The notes under the pieces: generated by a model
What the model saw: the letters and a program-made list of their open reading frames with translations, nothing else
Told to the model about the DNA's origin: nothing
Databases searched by the model: none
Translations under genes and position numbers: made by a program
NCBI GenBank assembly: GCA_022843785.1
Contig: JALHMZ010000003.1
Coordinates: forward strand, 62,001 to 126,000
DNA: 64,000 bases
DNA from: Nitrospira sp.
GTDB lineage: Bacteria > Nitrospirota > Nitrospiria > Nitrospirales > Nitrospiraceae
Direction of reading: 5' to 3'
Shown: positions 44,404-51,727 of the stretch, one piece after another
Numbering within the stretch: the stretch's first letter is position 1
Layout: each line of letters opens with the position of its first letter

Positions 44404-44588
44404 CTTCGTCGCTCGTATCTCGTCCTTCGACTCTGCTCGGGACCCTGAGCTTGTCGAAGGGTGAAGCGTGAAGCGCAGGATGCAGAGAGTGCGTCTCAAT
44501 CTTTGCTTGCGAGATACGAGAGACGCTTCACGAGAAACAGGCGTTAAAGCGATTTCGTGACGAACCGTCATGAATCATGCGGGTTAGG
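44404..44588 (-). repeat. Most complete copy of the dispersed palindromic repeat
   Basis: The left arm CTCGTATCTCG (44412-44422) pairs perfectly with CGAGATACGAG (44510-44520), and GTGAAGCGT (44461-44469) pairs with ACGCTTCAC (44523-44531). The conserved end TCATGAATCATGCGGGTTAG (44568-44587) stops one base before the stop codon (CTA, 44589-44591) of the minus-strand RMD1-family gene. Another unrelated palindrome is nested in the left arm. Confidence 0.7.
44424..44460. repeat. Nested palindrome inside the dispersed repeat
   Basis: CCTTCGAC (44424-44431) and GTCGAAGG (44453-44460) form an inverted repeat around a spacer that contains CTGAGCTTG. This type of CCTTCGAC...GTCGAAGG element is common in intergenic DNA of many bacteria. 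It interrupts the left arm of the larger repeat, whereas the copy at 19.7 kb has no such insert. Confidence 0.55.
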
Positions 44589-45704
44589 CTAGTGTCCGGC
44601 CATGGGGAGAAAGGACACGGCGATGGAGACGGCGATCAGGACGATGATGATCCATTCGAGCATCTCCATCCGTCTGACCCCGGCGCGGTCGGACATTTTC
44701 CCGTAGATGCTCTCCAGTGTTTGCAGTTTGCGTAAAATACTTGCGTCCCAGGCCTCCAGGTGAAAGCGTTGAGACGCCAGGCGGGAGACGCGGGCGAGAT
44801 ATTGATCTCCGAGCAGCTTCAGCGTATTCGTGACCCGCTCGAACAGCAGGGCGCTGTCCACCTGCAACTGCGCGATGTGCGTGGCGCCCTTATCGTGGGA
44901 GCCCGGCAACGGGAGCAGCGGTGATTTGCGGGACAACGCTTCATAGGCCTGATCCAGCGCCTGGTCGAGCTGCTCGTCGAGAATCCGCATTTCAAGCAAC
45001 TCGACGTTGGCGAATTCCAGCACCGCCCGGACGTCGTCCATGTCTTTGCCGAAGAGCACCGCGGCGTGCCAATCGATGAGCGCGGCATCTTCCAACCCGA
45101 AGGAGATGCGGCAGGACATCGCGTCCTTCGTTTCTTGATCGGAGAGCGGCGCGCGTTCGCCGCGAAGAATATGAGCCAAATCCGCTTCCCGGCTTGCCCA
45201 CAGGGAAGCGCTCTGAGGTTCCGAGCACGATTCGATCGAGAAGACGATGTAGTCTTCCACTTCCCGAGAGATGCGAGGCCGTTCGATTGCCGGCTGGATG
45301 GCCTGCACGAGTTGCTCGACGCGCGTGCGGGATTCCGCGAGCAACTGTTTGTGCTCATAGAGTGACTCGCTCAGCTCCAGCAACCGTTCGAAGGGTCCGT
45401 CCAGCGCGAATCGATACGTAATGGTCACGGCCCCGAAGTCGTAAACCATGAGCTCCACGGACGGGCTCGATTGGTATAAGCCGACGGTCAGGACCTCGCC
45501 CTCCTGCGTCAATCGGAGGGGAGCCGGGCGGTACTCGAAATACTGCGGCGCTCTGGCCTTATGCCGAAGCCGTCCCCGTTCGGTCCCGGCAGTAATCCGT
45601 CGCTCCGCCTCTTCGAGGTTGATGGACTGGCCGATGTCATAGGCGAAGAGCGCATGACAGGTTCCCTTATTGATGGTGAGCGAAGGTAACGACGCGGGGC
45701 TCAT
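44589..45704 (-). CDS. RMD1/YagE (DUF155) family protein
   Basis: The product has 371 residues from the ATG at 45704 with AGGGGA upstream. It has the DUF155 core: CHALFAYDIGQSINLEEAERRI (about 15-36), then YFEYRPAPLRL, then VELMVYDFGAVTITYRFAL (about 78-96), then DYIVFSIESC and LEFANVELLEMRILDEQLD. One C-terminal membrane helix (about 347-365, MLEWIIIVLIAVSIAVSFLP) anchors it. Eukaryotic relatives are mitochondrial; bacterial function is unknown. The small gene at 46.0 kb lies just upstream on the same strand and may share a Pho-controlled promoter. Confidence 0.88.
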   Translation of the reverse strand: MSPASLPSLTINKGTCHALFAYDIGQSINLEEAERRITAGTERGRLRHKARAPQYFEYRPAPLRLTQEGEVLTVGLYQSSPSVELMVYDFGAVTITYRFALDGPFERLLELSESLYEHKQLLAESRTRVEQLVQAIQPAIERPRISREVEDYIVFSIESCSEPQSASLWASREADLAHILRGERAPLSDQETKDAMSCRISFGLEDAALIDWHAAVLFGKDMDDVRAVLEFANVELLEMRILDEQLDQALDQAYEALSRKSPLLPLPGSHDKGATHIAQLQVDSALLFERVTNTLKLLGDQYLARVSRLASQRFHLEAWDASILRKLQTLESIYGKMSDRAGVRRMEMLEWIIIVLIAVSIAVSFLPMAGH

Positions 45705-45851
45705 ATGATCTATCCCCTGAGAATATACGGTCCACATCATACCATTTAAATACTGAGGCGGGCTGCAGCAGACCCGGAGAGCCGACATGCCCGAACGCGC
45801 AGTGGCATGGGCAGGGATAGATTGTTCAGGGAGGGAGAAGGAACCGCTCGC

Positions 45852-46037
45852 TCAGCCAGCCTGCGCCGGAGTCGGACTTATTCTCGCGCCGGGACGTTGG
45901 ACAGGGGACGAGGCACCGGCATGCAACTCTCGAAACTTTCTTGCGGCGGCTTGCACGGCGAGCCGGAGAAATTCCTGTTCGGTTACTGCGTGAGGGATCC
46001 GGATGTCGATATGGGAAACATGAGGGCTGAAACCCAC
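45852..46037 (-). CDS. Small soluble protein (61 residues), predicted Pho-controlled
   Basis: The start is GTG 46037 with AGGAGG five bases before it. The product begins MGFSPHVSHIDIRIPHAVTE and continues with the helix QEFLRLAVQAAARKFRELHAG; the last 20 residues are Pro/Ala/Arg-rich. I recognise no family. In favour of a real gene: near-ideal ribosome binding site, protein-like amphipathic helix, and a complete promoter-like arrangement upstream (Pho-type hexamers and a -10). It lies 147 bp upstream of the RMD1-family gene in the same direction. Longer frames on both strands in this region lack such support. Confidence 0.55.
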   Translation of the reverse strand: MGFSPHVSHIDIRIPHAVTEQEFLRLAVQAAARKFRELHAGASSPVQRPGARISPTPAQAG

Positions 46038-46068
46038 GAGAACCTCCTGCCACTATGAGCTGGAAGCT

Positions 46069-46124
46069 ATCGTACATAGACCGGGAGCATCGCTCAACGA
46101 ACTCCCGGTTAAGGTTCTGTTAAA
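46069..46124 (-). promoter_or_regulatory. Candidate Pho box and promoter of the 46.0-kb small gene
   Basis: On the minus strand TTTAAC (46124-46119), CTTAAC (46113-46108), GTTCGT (46102-46097) and a degenerate hexamer (46091-46086) are at 11-bp spacing. A -10-like TACGAT (46074-46069) follows after 11 bp, and a GTG start with AGGAGG lies about 30 bp further. On the plus strand the same bases give GTTAAG and GTTAAA toward the 46.3-kb small gene. Confidence 0.6.
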
Positions 46125-46275
46125 TCGTGCGATGGCCGATATGTCAGAGGTAGCTGTCGGAACATTCACGATCGGCGCTGAAATGTTACAGAGCCAAGAC
46201 AATGCCTCAACAATTCAGTGATTCTGGCCCAATACAATCGGCATCATGTTGGATTGTCGAAGGGGGTGAATTTCT

Positions 46276-46410
46276 ATGGTCAGTGAACTACGAGGGGCAT
46301 TCTTTCTCACGCTCTCGCTTGCGTTCTTTCTAGTCATCACCTGCGTGCTGCCATTGGGAATGATCATGAGACCGGGTCGCTGGAGTGAGCGATCAAGTCT
46401 GGCCGGCTGA
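46276..46410 (+). CDS. Small single-span membrane protein (44 residues)
   Basis: The ATG at 46276 is preceded by AAGGGGGTG about 6 bp upstream. The product begins MVSELRGAFFLTLSLAFFLV, with one hydrophobic helix to about residue 30 (ITCVLPLGMIM), and ends with a basic and polar tail (RPGRWSERSSLAG). It lies alone between the 46.1-kb box and phoU. The helix and ribosome binding site support a real gene; no family is recognised. It could belong to the phosphate response. Confidence 0.5.
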   Translation: MVSELRGAFFLTLSLAFFLVITCVLPLGMIMRPGRWSERSSLAG

Positions 46411-46497
46411 GAGAGCACGTGAAGACCGTCCATCCCTGAATGCCGTCCACGGCACTTGCCGGCTCATTCCAGCTGAGGCAGACCCATTCGCCCTGTA

Positions 46498-46536
46498 ATT
46501 TACTCGGTGTTAATCGGTTCATAATGGTAAGGTAAC
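46498..46536 (+). promoter_or_regulatory. Candidate Pho box upstream of phoU
   Basis: ATTTAC (46498), GTTAAT (46509), CATAAT (46520) and GGTAAC (46531) are at exact 11-bp spacing. A -10-like TATGAG lies at 46554-46559, somewhat further away than in other copies. The phoU ATG is at 46685. Confidence 0.65.
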
Positions 46537-46684
46537 GCCGGTGGCGATGCAGGTATGAGACTATTGTCCGTCTGGCCGGCGTACGCTATGCCGTCACACT
46601 TCCGGGCGATCCGCCATCCGATCGATCGACCGACAGAGGACATGACGATCGGTCAGCTCCAGGTACTCTCGTCTGAAGGCAGTC

Positions 46685-47347
46685 ATGCAGCGATTTTTCG
46701 ATACAGAGCTGAGAGATCTCAAGAAGCAGCTCCTGCTGATGGGTGCGCTGGTAGAATCTCAACTGCAGGATGCTTTGCAGTCGTTGATCATGCGTAATTC
46801 CGATCTGGCGATCCGCATCGTCGAACACGACGTGTCGATCGACAGGCTGGACGTTGAAATCGACGAGGTGTGTCTTCGCCTGCTGGCGCTTCATCAGCCG
46901 GCGGCAGGCGATCTCCGATTCATTACTACGACCATGAAAATTTCCATGGAGCTTGAGCGGATGAGCGATTTGGCCGTCAACATCGCTGAGCGGGTGATCG
47001 AGTTGAACCGTGAACCTCAGCTCAAGCCATATATTGATATTCCCAGAATGGCCGAATGGGCGAGCCAGATGGTGCGAGAGTGCCTGGACGCCTTTGTGAA
47101 TCGGGACGCCGAATTGGCTCGAAAGGTCTGCCGGGACGATGATTTCATTGATGGCTTGACGGAGCAGCTCTTTAGAGAGCTTCTTTCCTTCATGCTGGAA
47201 GATCCTCGAACCATCACGCGGTCGACTCGCCTGACGTTTATCGGCAAGTATTATGAACGGATTGCCGATCATGCGACGAACGTTGCTGAACTCGTCGTCT
47301 ATATGGTGGAGGGCAAGATCATCCGGCATATGGCAACGGAGCATTGA
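46685..47347 (+). CDS. phoU: Phosphate-uptake regulator PhoU
   Basis: The 220-residue all-helical protein has two PhoU repeats. The metal-binding Glu/Asp segments are in RNSDLAIRIVEHDVSIDRLDVEIDEVCLRLLALHQPAAGDLRFI (first repeat) and RDAELARKVCRDDDFIDGLTEQLFRELL, with RLTFIGKYYERIADHATNVAELV (second repeat). PhoU links the Pst transporter to the PhoR-PhoB signal. Here no phoR or pstB is near, but PstS, the PhoB-like regulator and Pho boxes are in the same 27 kb. It is followed by a small lipoprotein gene whose upstream frame overlaps its stop. Confidence 0.94.
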   Translation: MQRFFDTELRDLKKQLLLMGALVESQLQDALQSLIMRNSDLAIRIVEHDVSIDRLDVEIDEVCLRLLALHQPAAGDLRFITTTMKISMELERMSDLAVNIAERVIELNREPQLKPYIDIPRMAEWASQMVRECLDAFVNRDAELARKVCRDDDFIDGLTEQLFRELLSFMLEDPRTITRSTRLTFIGKYYERIADHATNVAELVVYMVEGKIIRHMATEH

Positions 47348-47409
47348 GGGGCGTGGCTGTTCCATACTCTAGAGCGAGGATGCTCCACATCTGGTGGTAC
47401 GCAACGCTT

Positions 47410-47805
47410 ATGCCCGTTGTTCGATTGCGGCGGATCCCGATCTCGTGGGGATTTCTGGCCCTTCTCTCCGCGTGCGCGTTTATCCCTCATCAGAACGAAT
47501 GGATCATAGTCGGCCACACCACGAGGGAAGAGGTGATCGACGCCTATGGCGAACCGGATCTCGTCATGGAGGCGGAGGAGGGCGAAACGGTCGTCTACCG
47601 GCCGCGGGCCGTGAGCCATTCAAGGCCTCCCATGGAAATTCCGAAAGCGCAGGCTGGTCCACGAGGGCTGATGGCGACCAAAATGGAGCCGATTGTTCGG
47701 AGCTATGGCTCCACCTCGGCTGACGAGGGACTTCGGGGAAGACCGGACCGCGAGGTGCGCATTCGCTACGATGCCCACGGTGTCGTGCAGCAACTCATTC
47801 AATAG
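47410..47805 (+). CDS. Small lipoprotein with a SmpA/BamE-like motif
   Basis: From the ATG at 47410 the product has 131 residues with a clear lipoprotein signal (MPVVRLRRIPISWGFLALLSAC, lipobox LSAC). In-frame starts at 47344 and 47380 exist, but they would place a long non-signal stretch in front. The segment GHTTREEVIDAYGEPDLVMEAEEGETVVYRPR is the SmpA/BamE-like pattern for small outer-membrane lipoproteins. The rest is basic and disordered. It directly follows phoU, so it may be cotranscribed. Confidence 0.7.
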   Translation: MPVVRLRRIPISWGFLALLSACAFIPHQNEWIIVGHTTREEVIDAYGEPDLVMEAEEGETVVYRPRAVSHSRPPMEIPKAQAGPRGLMATKMEPIVRSYGSTSADEGLRGRPDREVRIRYDAHGVVQQLIQ

Positions 47806-47951
47806 CCGGTCCGGCGATCCCCTCCCGCGACTCGATCTACTTTCGTCTCAACCTCGGCGGATTTCGTCGGTTCTCTCCTCAGGTTCGATCGACAAGTCAG
47901 AGCAGCCCCCCTTCTCGCAGCAGCTCCTCTTTACGAAGAGGCACGGCGTAT

Positions 47952-48001
47952 TTTAACAGCGCCGTTACGAATTCTTAAGAAATGCCAGATTGATGCGTAA
48001 C
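47952..48001 (+). promoter_or_regulatory. Candidate Pho box upstream of phoX
   Basis: TTTAAC (47952), CGTTAC (47963), CTTAAG (47974), a degenerate hexamer (47985) and CGTAAC (47996) stay in one 11-bp phase over five turns. A -10 could not be fixed. The phoX-like ATG is at 48082. Confidence 0.62.
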
Positions 48002-48081
48002 CGACCGATGTGAAGCTGCGGCTGCTTGCAGGAGTTGTGCGGGTGTCCCATGGTGTTCACAACAATCGGAAGGAGATCACG

Positions 48082-50070
48082 ATGTCGATGATCGATGATG
48101 AAGGAGTCAGTAATCCGTCGGACAATGAACATTTCGAGGATGTGTTAAGTGCCCGTCTGTCTCGGCGTGGATTTTTGACAGGAGGGATGGCCACGGCAGC
48201 TGCAGTCTCGTTGGGGGGTGTCGAAGCGTTGCTCAAGGCTGTGCCAGCCTCTGCCCAGGGTATCGAAGAGGAAGCCACACGAGGCAGGTTATCCCTGGGG
48301 TTTGAAAGCGTGCCCGTGTCTTCGGCCGACACTGTCGTTGTCCCGAATGGCTATACAGCCGAGGTGCTGATCGCCTGGGGCGATCCTGTTTCGAACGGTC
48401 CGGCCTTCAAGCAGGATGCAAGCAATACAGCGGAGGAACAAGCTCGTCAGTGGGGCATGCACAACGACGGACTCGTTTACTTTCCTGTCGTGGGGTCGCA
48501 GCGCGGCCTCATCGTGCAGAACAACGAATACACGGATGATGGTCTGTTGTTTCCGGACGGCGTGAATAACTGGACCCAAGAGAAGACCAACAAGTCGCTT
48601 AATGCCCACGGGGTCTCGATCATCGAAGTCACCAAGCGGACAGGATTTCCTTGGGACTGGCGTCGCCGGCGCGGCCAGTGGGATGTCGTGCGGCCCTCTC
48701 CGTTTGCCCGACGTATCACCGGCATGACCCCGATCAAGATCGGTGGACCGGCAGCCGGCGATCCCAGGTTTGTGACCAGCGAGGATCCCACAGGGACACG
48801 CGTGTTGGGGACGCTCAACAATTGTGCCATGGGCTATACCCCCTGGGGCACGTATTTGGCCTGTGAAGAAAACTTTAACGGCTATTTCCGTAAAAACGGG
48901 ACGCAGACGACGCTGGAAAGGCGCTATGGTATCACCGCCGCCGGATTCGGCTACCTTTGGCATACGACCGACAAGCGTTTCAGGACAGATGAAGAACCGA
49001 ACGAACCAAATCGTTTTGGGTGGGTGGTGGAGATCGATCCGTTCAGACCCCGCTCGATGCCGGTGAAGCGCACCGCGTTGGGCCGCCTGAAGCACGAAGG
49101 CGCCTGGGTACAGGAGGCTCGGAACGGGAAAGTCGTCGTGTACATGGGTGATGATGAGCGCAATGAGTATATCTATCGCTTTGTATCAAACCTGCCCTGG
49201 CGCCAGGCCCGCGAGCAAGGGATCAGTCCTCTTGACGAGGGGATTCTCTATGTCGCCAAGTTCCATGCGGATGGAACCGGAGAATGGCTGCCGCTGACTC
49301 CGGATAATCCGCGTCTCGCCGGGTGGTCGCTGAACGATATCCTCATCAATACGCGCGGGGCTGCGGATGCGGCTGGGGCTACGATGATGGATCGTCCAGA
49401 ATGGATCGATACATTCCCGAACAGACTGACGGCCATCGCGACGTTAACGAATAACAACCGGCGTGGCTCGAATCCTCCGTCGGGGAACAATCCCGACGGA
49501 TCTACCGCTGCCGGCTCTGCCCGTCCGCCGGTGGACGCGGCCAATCCGCGCGCCATCAACAACTACGGACACATCATCCGTTGGTACTATCGTCAGGATT
49601 GGACGGAACCGACTTTCGGCTGGGATATCTTTGCGCTCTGCGGCGATCCCGCGAACCCGGCTCACGGCTCCACGATCTTCGGCGACAAGTACGGATCGCC
49701 GGACGGCATCTATGTCGATCCAAGCGGATTGATCTGGATTCAGACCGATGTGTCAACTTCCACGATCAACGCCGGCGCCTATGCCGGTTTCGGCAACAAC
49801 CAGATGCTGGCGGCGCATCCTGAAACCAGGGAGACCCGGCGCTTTCTCGTCGGTCCGCCTCAGTGCGAAATCACCGGTGTGTTCATGACTCCGGACCGTC
49901 GAACGATGTTCGTCGGTATCCAGCATCCGGGCGAGCGGCCGGACGACTTGCCGGGCGACCCGCTGAATCCGAAGCAATTCAGCTCCTGGCCCGATGGCCC
50001 CGATGGCGGGCGTCCGCGCTCGAGCCTGGTTGTCGTCACGAAGAACGACGGCGGCATCATCGGCAGCTAG
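48082..50070 (+). CDS. phoX: PhoX-like alkaline phosphatase (DUF839 family), Tat-exported
   Basis: The ATG at 48082 has AAGGAG 6 bp upstream; the product has 662 residues. A twin-arginine signal (LSARLSRRGFLTGGMATAAA, about 23-42) is followed by the DUF839 domain: FPVVGSQRGLIVQNNEYTDDG, then LNNCAMGYTPWGTYLACEENFNGYF (the Cys/Glu segment of the metal site), then KRTALGRLKHEGAWVQEARNGKVVVYMGDDERNEYIYRFV, then DGIYVDPSGLIWIQTD and ITGVFMTPDRRTMFVGIQHPGERP. PhoX enzymes need calcium and iron and release phosphate from monoesters in the periplasm. It fits the Pho box upstream. Confidence 0.93.
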   Translation: MSMIDDEGVSNPSDNEHFEDVLSARLSRRGFLTGGMATAAAVSLGGVEALLKAVPASAQGIEEEATRGRLSLGFESVPVSSADTVVVPNGYTAEVLIAWGDPVSNGPAFKQDASNTAEEQARQWGMHNDGLVYFPVVGSQRGLIVQNNEYTDDGLLFPDGVNNWTQEKTNKSLNAHGVSIIEVTKRTGFPWDWRRRRGQWDVVRPSPFARRITGMTPIKIGGPAAGDPRFVTSEDPTGTRVLGTLNNCAMGYTPWGTYLACEENFNGYFRKNGTQTTLERRYGITAAGFGYLWHTTDKRFRTDEEPNEPNRFGWVVEIDPFRPRSMPVKRTALGRLKHEGAWVQEARNGKVVVYMGDDERNEYIYRFVSNLPWRQAREQGISPLDEGILYVAKFHADGTGEWLPLTPDNPRLAGWSLNDILINTRGAADAAGATMMDRPEWIDTFPNRLTAIATLTNNNRRGSNPPSGNNPDGSTAAGSARPPVDAANPRAINNYGHIIRWYYRQDWTEPTFGWDIFALCGDPANPAHGSTIFGDKYGSPDGIYVDPSGLIWIQTDVSTSTINAGAYAGFGNNQMLAAHPETRETRRFLVGPPQCEITGVFMTPDRRTMFVGIQHPGERPDDLPGDPLNPKQFSSWPDGPDGGRPRSSLVVVTKNDGGIIGS

Positions 50071-50169
50071 CTCACGTGTGCGCGGCTCCTCGGGCGGTTC
50101 ATGTCCGGGGGGCCGCGCGTCGTTTATTTCCATGAAACTGCGGCCCAACCGCCGCGTATGGTTCACCCG

Positions 50170-50517
50170 ATGAATTACCAATCCGATGTCCCTCTCGTTT
50201 CACCGGTCCTTGAGCGTGCGATCCAGCTCCGCAGGCAAATGCTCGTAGCCGGACTGTTCAAGCATGTCGCGGAGGTTCAGGAGATCGAGGACGGGTATGC
50301 GTTCAGATTCAAGCGCTCGGATTTGCTGACGAGACGGATTGCGGATTATTTGCTCTTCGAGGGGCAGCATTCGCCGCAGTTGAGCTTCATGCTTATTGTC
50401 GAGCCGAACGGCGGGCCGCTGTGGCTGGAGGTGCGGGGGATGGAAGGCGACAAAGAACGCATTCGCGCCGCGTACGCGCCGCTCCACTCCGTTGGCGCCA
50501 GGTGTTCCTCCGGATAG
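50170..50517 (+). CDS. Small hypothetical protein
   Basis: The product has 115 residues from the ATG at 50170 (in-frame upstream ATG at 50101 lacks support). It has a helical first part (VLERAIQLRRQMLVAGLFKHVAEVQEIEDGYAFRF) and a beta-rich centre (LSFMLIVEPNGGPLWLEVRG). No family is recognised. It is soluble, without signal peptide. It stands alone on the plus strand between phoX and two minus-strand zinc proteins. Confidence 0.6.
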   Translation: MNYQSDVPLVSPVLERAIQLRRQMLVAGLFKHVAEVQEIEDGYAFRFKRSDLLTRRIADYLLFEGQHSPQLSFMLIVEPNGGPLWLEVRGMEGDKERIRAAYAPLHSVGARCSSG

Positions 50518-50552
50518 CAGGTTCTGACGAAACAGACGGTCCCGCCGGTCTC

Positions 50553-50768
50553 CTACATCCAGACGAGTCGGTTTTGTTTCGAACGATCGCTTGCGTAGGT
50601 GGGCGTTCGAGGGCGCCTCGGGAGGGCATGCCGCCGAGGCGTGCGGTTGCGAGCGATCACTTGATCGACGATGTCTCCGCAGTGAACACATCGCAAGGCC
50701 ATGATCCGCGTTCCTCCTTCGGAGATCATCTCAGGCACTCTCATGCCGGCACAACGGGTACATTGCAT
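50553..50768 (-). CDS. Small zinc-ribbon protein (71 residues)
   Basis: The ATG at 50768 has AGGAGG 6 bp before it. The product starts MQCTRCAGMRVPEM and has a second CxxC pair in LRCVHCGDIVD (about residues 25-35); the two pairs would bind one zinc. The C-terminal half is strongly basic (RNRTPRRHALPRRPRTP), suggesting nucleic-acid or ribosome contact. It is close to the DksA/TraR-like gene on the same strand (stop-to-start distance reversed, about 150 bp). No named family is claimed. Confidence 0.65.
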   Translation of the reverse strand: MQCTRCAGMRVPEMISEGGTRIMALRCVHCGDIVDQVIARNRTPRRHALPRRPRTPTYASDRSKQNRLVWM

Positions 50769-50918
50769 TGGAAACCTCCTGTTAGTGTGAACGGCGCCGG
50801 GAGATGTTCCGCCCGAGGCTTGTTCCTTCTCCTGGCAGGAAGGAACAAGCGCGAGGGAGCCAGGTGCTGAAGGGGCGGGCAGCCGGGCTCCGATGGGCGG
50901 TAAAGGCTGGCCATGGCG

Positions 50919-51350
50919 TCAGTTCCTTGCGGCCCCATGCTCGATCAGCGTGAGACAGGGGACACAAAAGAGCGCGTCCGGCTTGACTGTAAGACGCTCG
51001 AAAGGAATCTCCTTATGACATCGCCGGCACCGGCCGTAGTTGTTGGTCTGCATCAGGCGCAGGGCTTGTTCGATATGGCGTAGCTTGTCGAAGGTCCGGA
51101 CCTTGACCTGAATGGCAAGATCCTGCCCGAATTCCGTGGAAGCCTGGTCGACAGGGTCCGGGTGCATTTCAGGCTCTTCGTCGGTGAGCAATGAGAGGTG
51201 GACATCGGTTAGTAGCATGGCTCGTTGCTTCGCTAATTCAGCCCAGAGTTGCAGCCGCTGTATCGTGGTCGCCGGCTCTGTGCAGGTCAGGCCTGGATCT
51301 TGTGCGAGAGGTCTACGATGAGGTTGCCGTGGATGCGCAGTAGTCGACAT
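50919..51350 (-). CDS. DksA/TraR-type C4 zinc-finger protein
   Basis: The 143-residue product has an N-terminal low-complexity arm, a coiled coil at about 30-95 (LQLWAELAKQRAMLLTDVHLSLL, then FDKLRHIEQALRLM) and the C4 zinc finger YGRCRRCHKEIPFERLTVKP followed by FCVPC, as in DksA/TraR proteins that bind RNA polymerase in the secondary channel. Acidic residues in the coiled-coil tip region (LTDEEPEMHPD) are present. It may be a stress-response regulator. It is alone with the zinc-ribbon gene upstream of the recombinase remnant. Confidence 0.82.
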   Translation of the reverse strand: MSTTAHPRQPHRRPLAQDPGLTCTEPATTIQRLQLWAELAKQRAMLLTDVHLSLLTDEEPEMHPDPVDQASTEFGQDLAIQVKVRTFDKLRHIEQALRLMQTNNYGRCRRCHKEIPFERLTVKPDALFCVPCLTLIEHGAARN

Positions 51351-51517
51351 AGTGGCTCCTTTCTCTTTTCTCTGAGACGGGACTGTAGCAAAGGTATGTG
51401 CAATTCTTTGTCATGATGCGATCAATTCTCTGTAACGGATGATCAAGGTCCAATGTGCGCTGGCTCCCCTCCTCCAGTGAGAGAGCCAACTTCATTTCAG
51501 CGAAGGAGGAAACAAAG

Positions 51518-51727
51518 ATGGCTACCAACAAGAAACCTGCGAACCAGCTGTGATGCGGCAACATCAAGGCCACGATCTGGGAGAATACCAGCGAGAAAGG
51601 TCTCTTCTTCTCCACCACGTTCTCTCGCCCGTTCAAGGATCAGTCCGGGATGTGGCGCAATGGGAGCTCGTTCGGGCTCAATGACCTTGAGGCGCTCATG
51701 AATGTGGCGGTTGAGGCCAAGGAGTAG
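51518..51727 (+). pseudogene. Small element-associated gene interrupted by an in-frame TGA
   Basis: AAGGAGGAAAC precedes the ATG at 51518. The frame reads MATNKKPANQL, then TGA (51551-51553), and continues for 58 codons as CGNIKATIWENTSEKGLFFS, then TFSRPFKDQSGMWRNGSSFG and LNDLEALMNVAVEAKE to TAG (51725-51727). I recall intact small proteins of this type (start MATNK, with Arg before CGNIK) next to phage or recombinase genes, so one C-to-T change (CGA to TGA) would explain the stop. It is the left gene of the degenerate element. Confidence 0.6.

Noticed and set aside
45787..46058. Plus-strand frames opposite the 46.0-kb small gene
   Set aside because: They lack ribosome binding sites and give Arg/Gly-rich low-quality translations; the minus-strand frame has the promoter and ribosome binding site.
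51379..51440. CGTTAC-like sequence upstream of the DksA-like gene
   Set aside because: In-phase neighbours (ATTGAT, CATGAC) are too far from the consensus.
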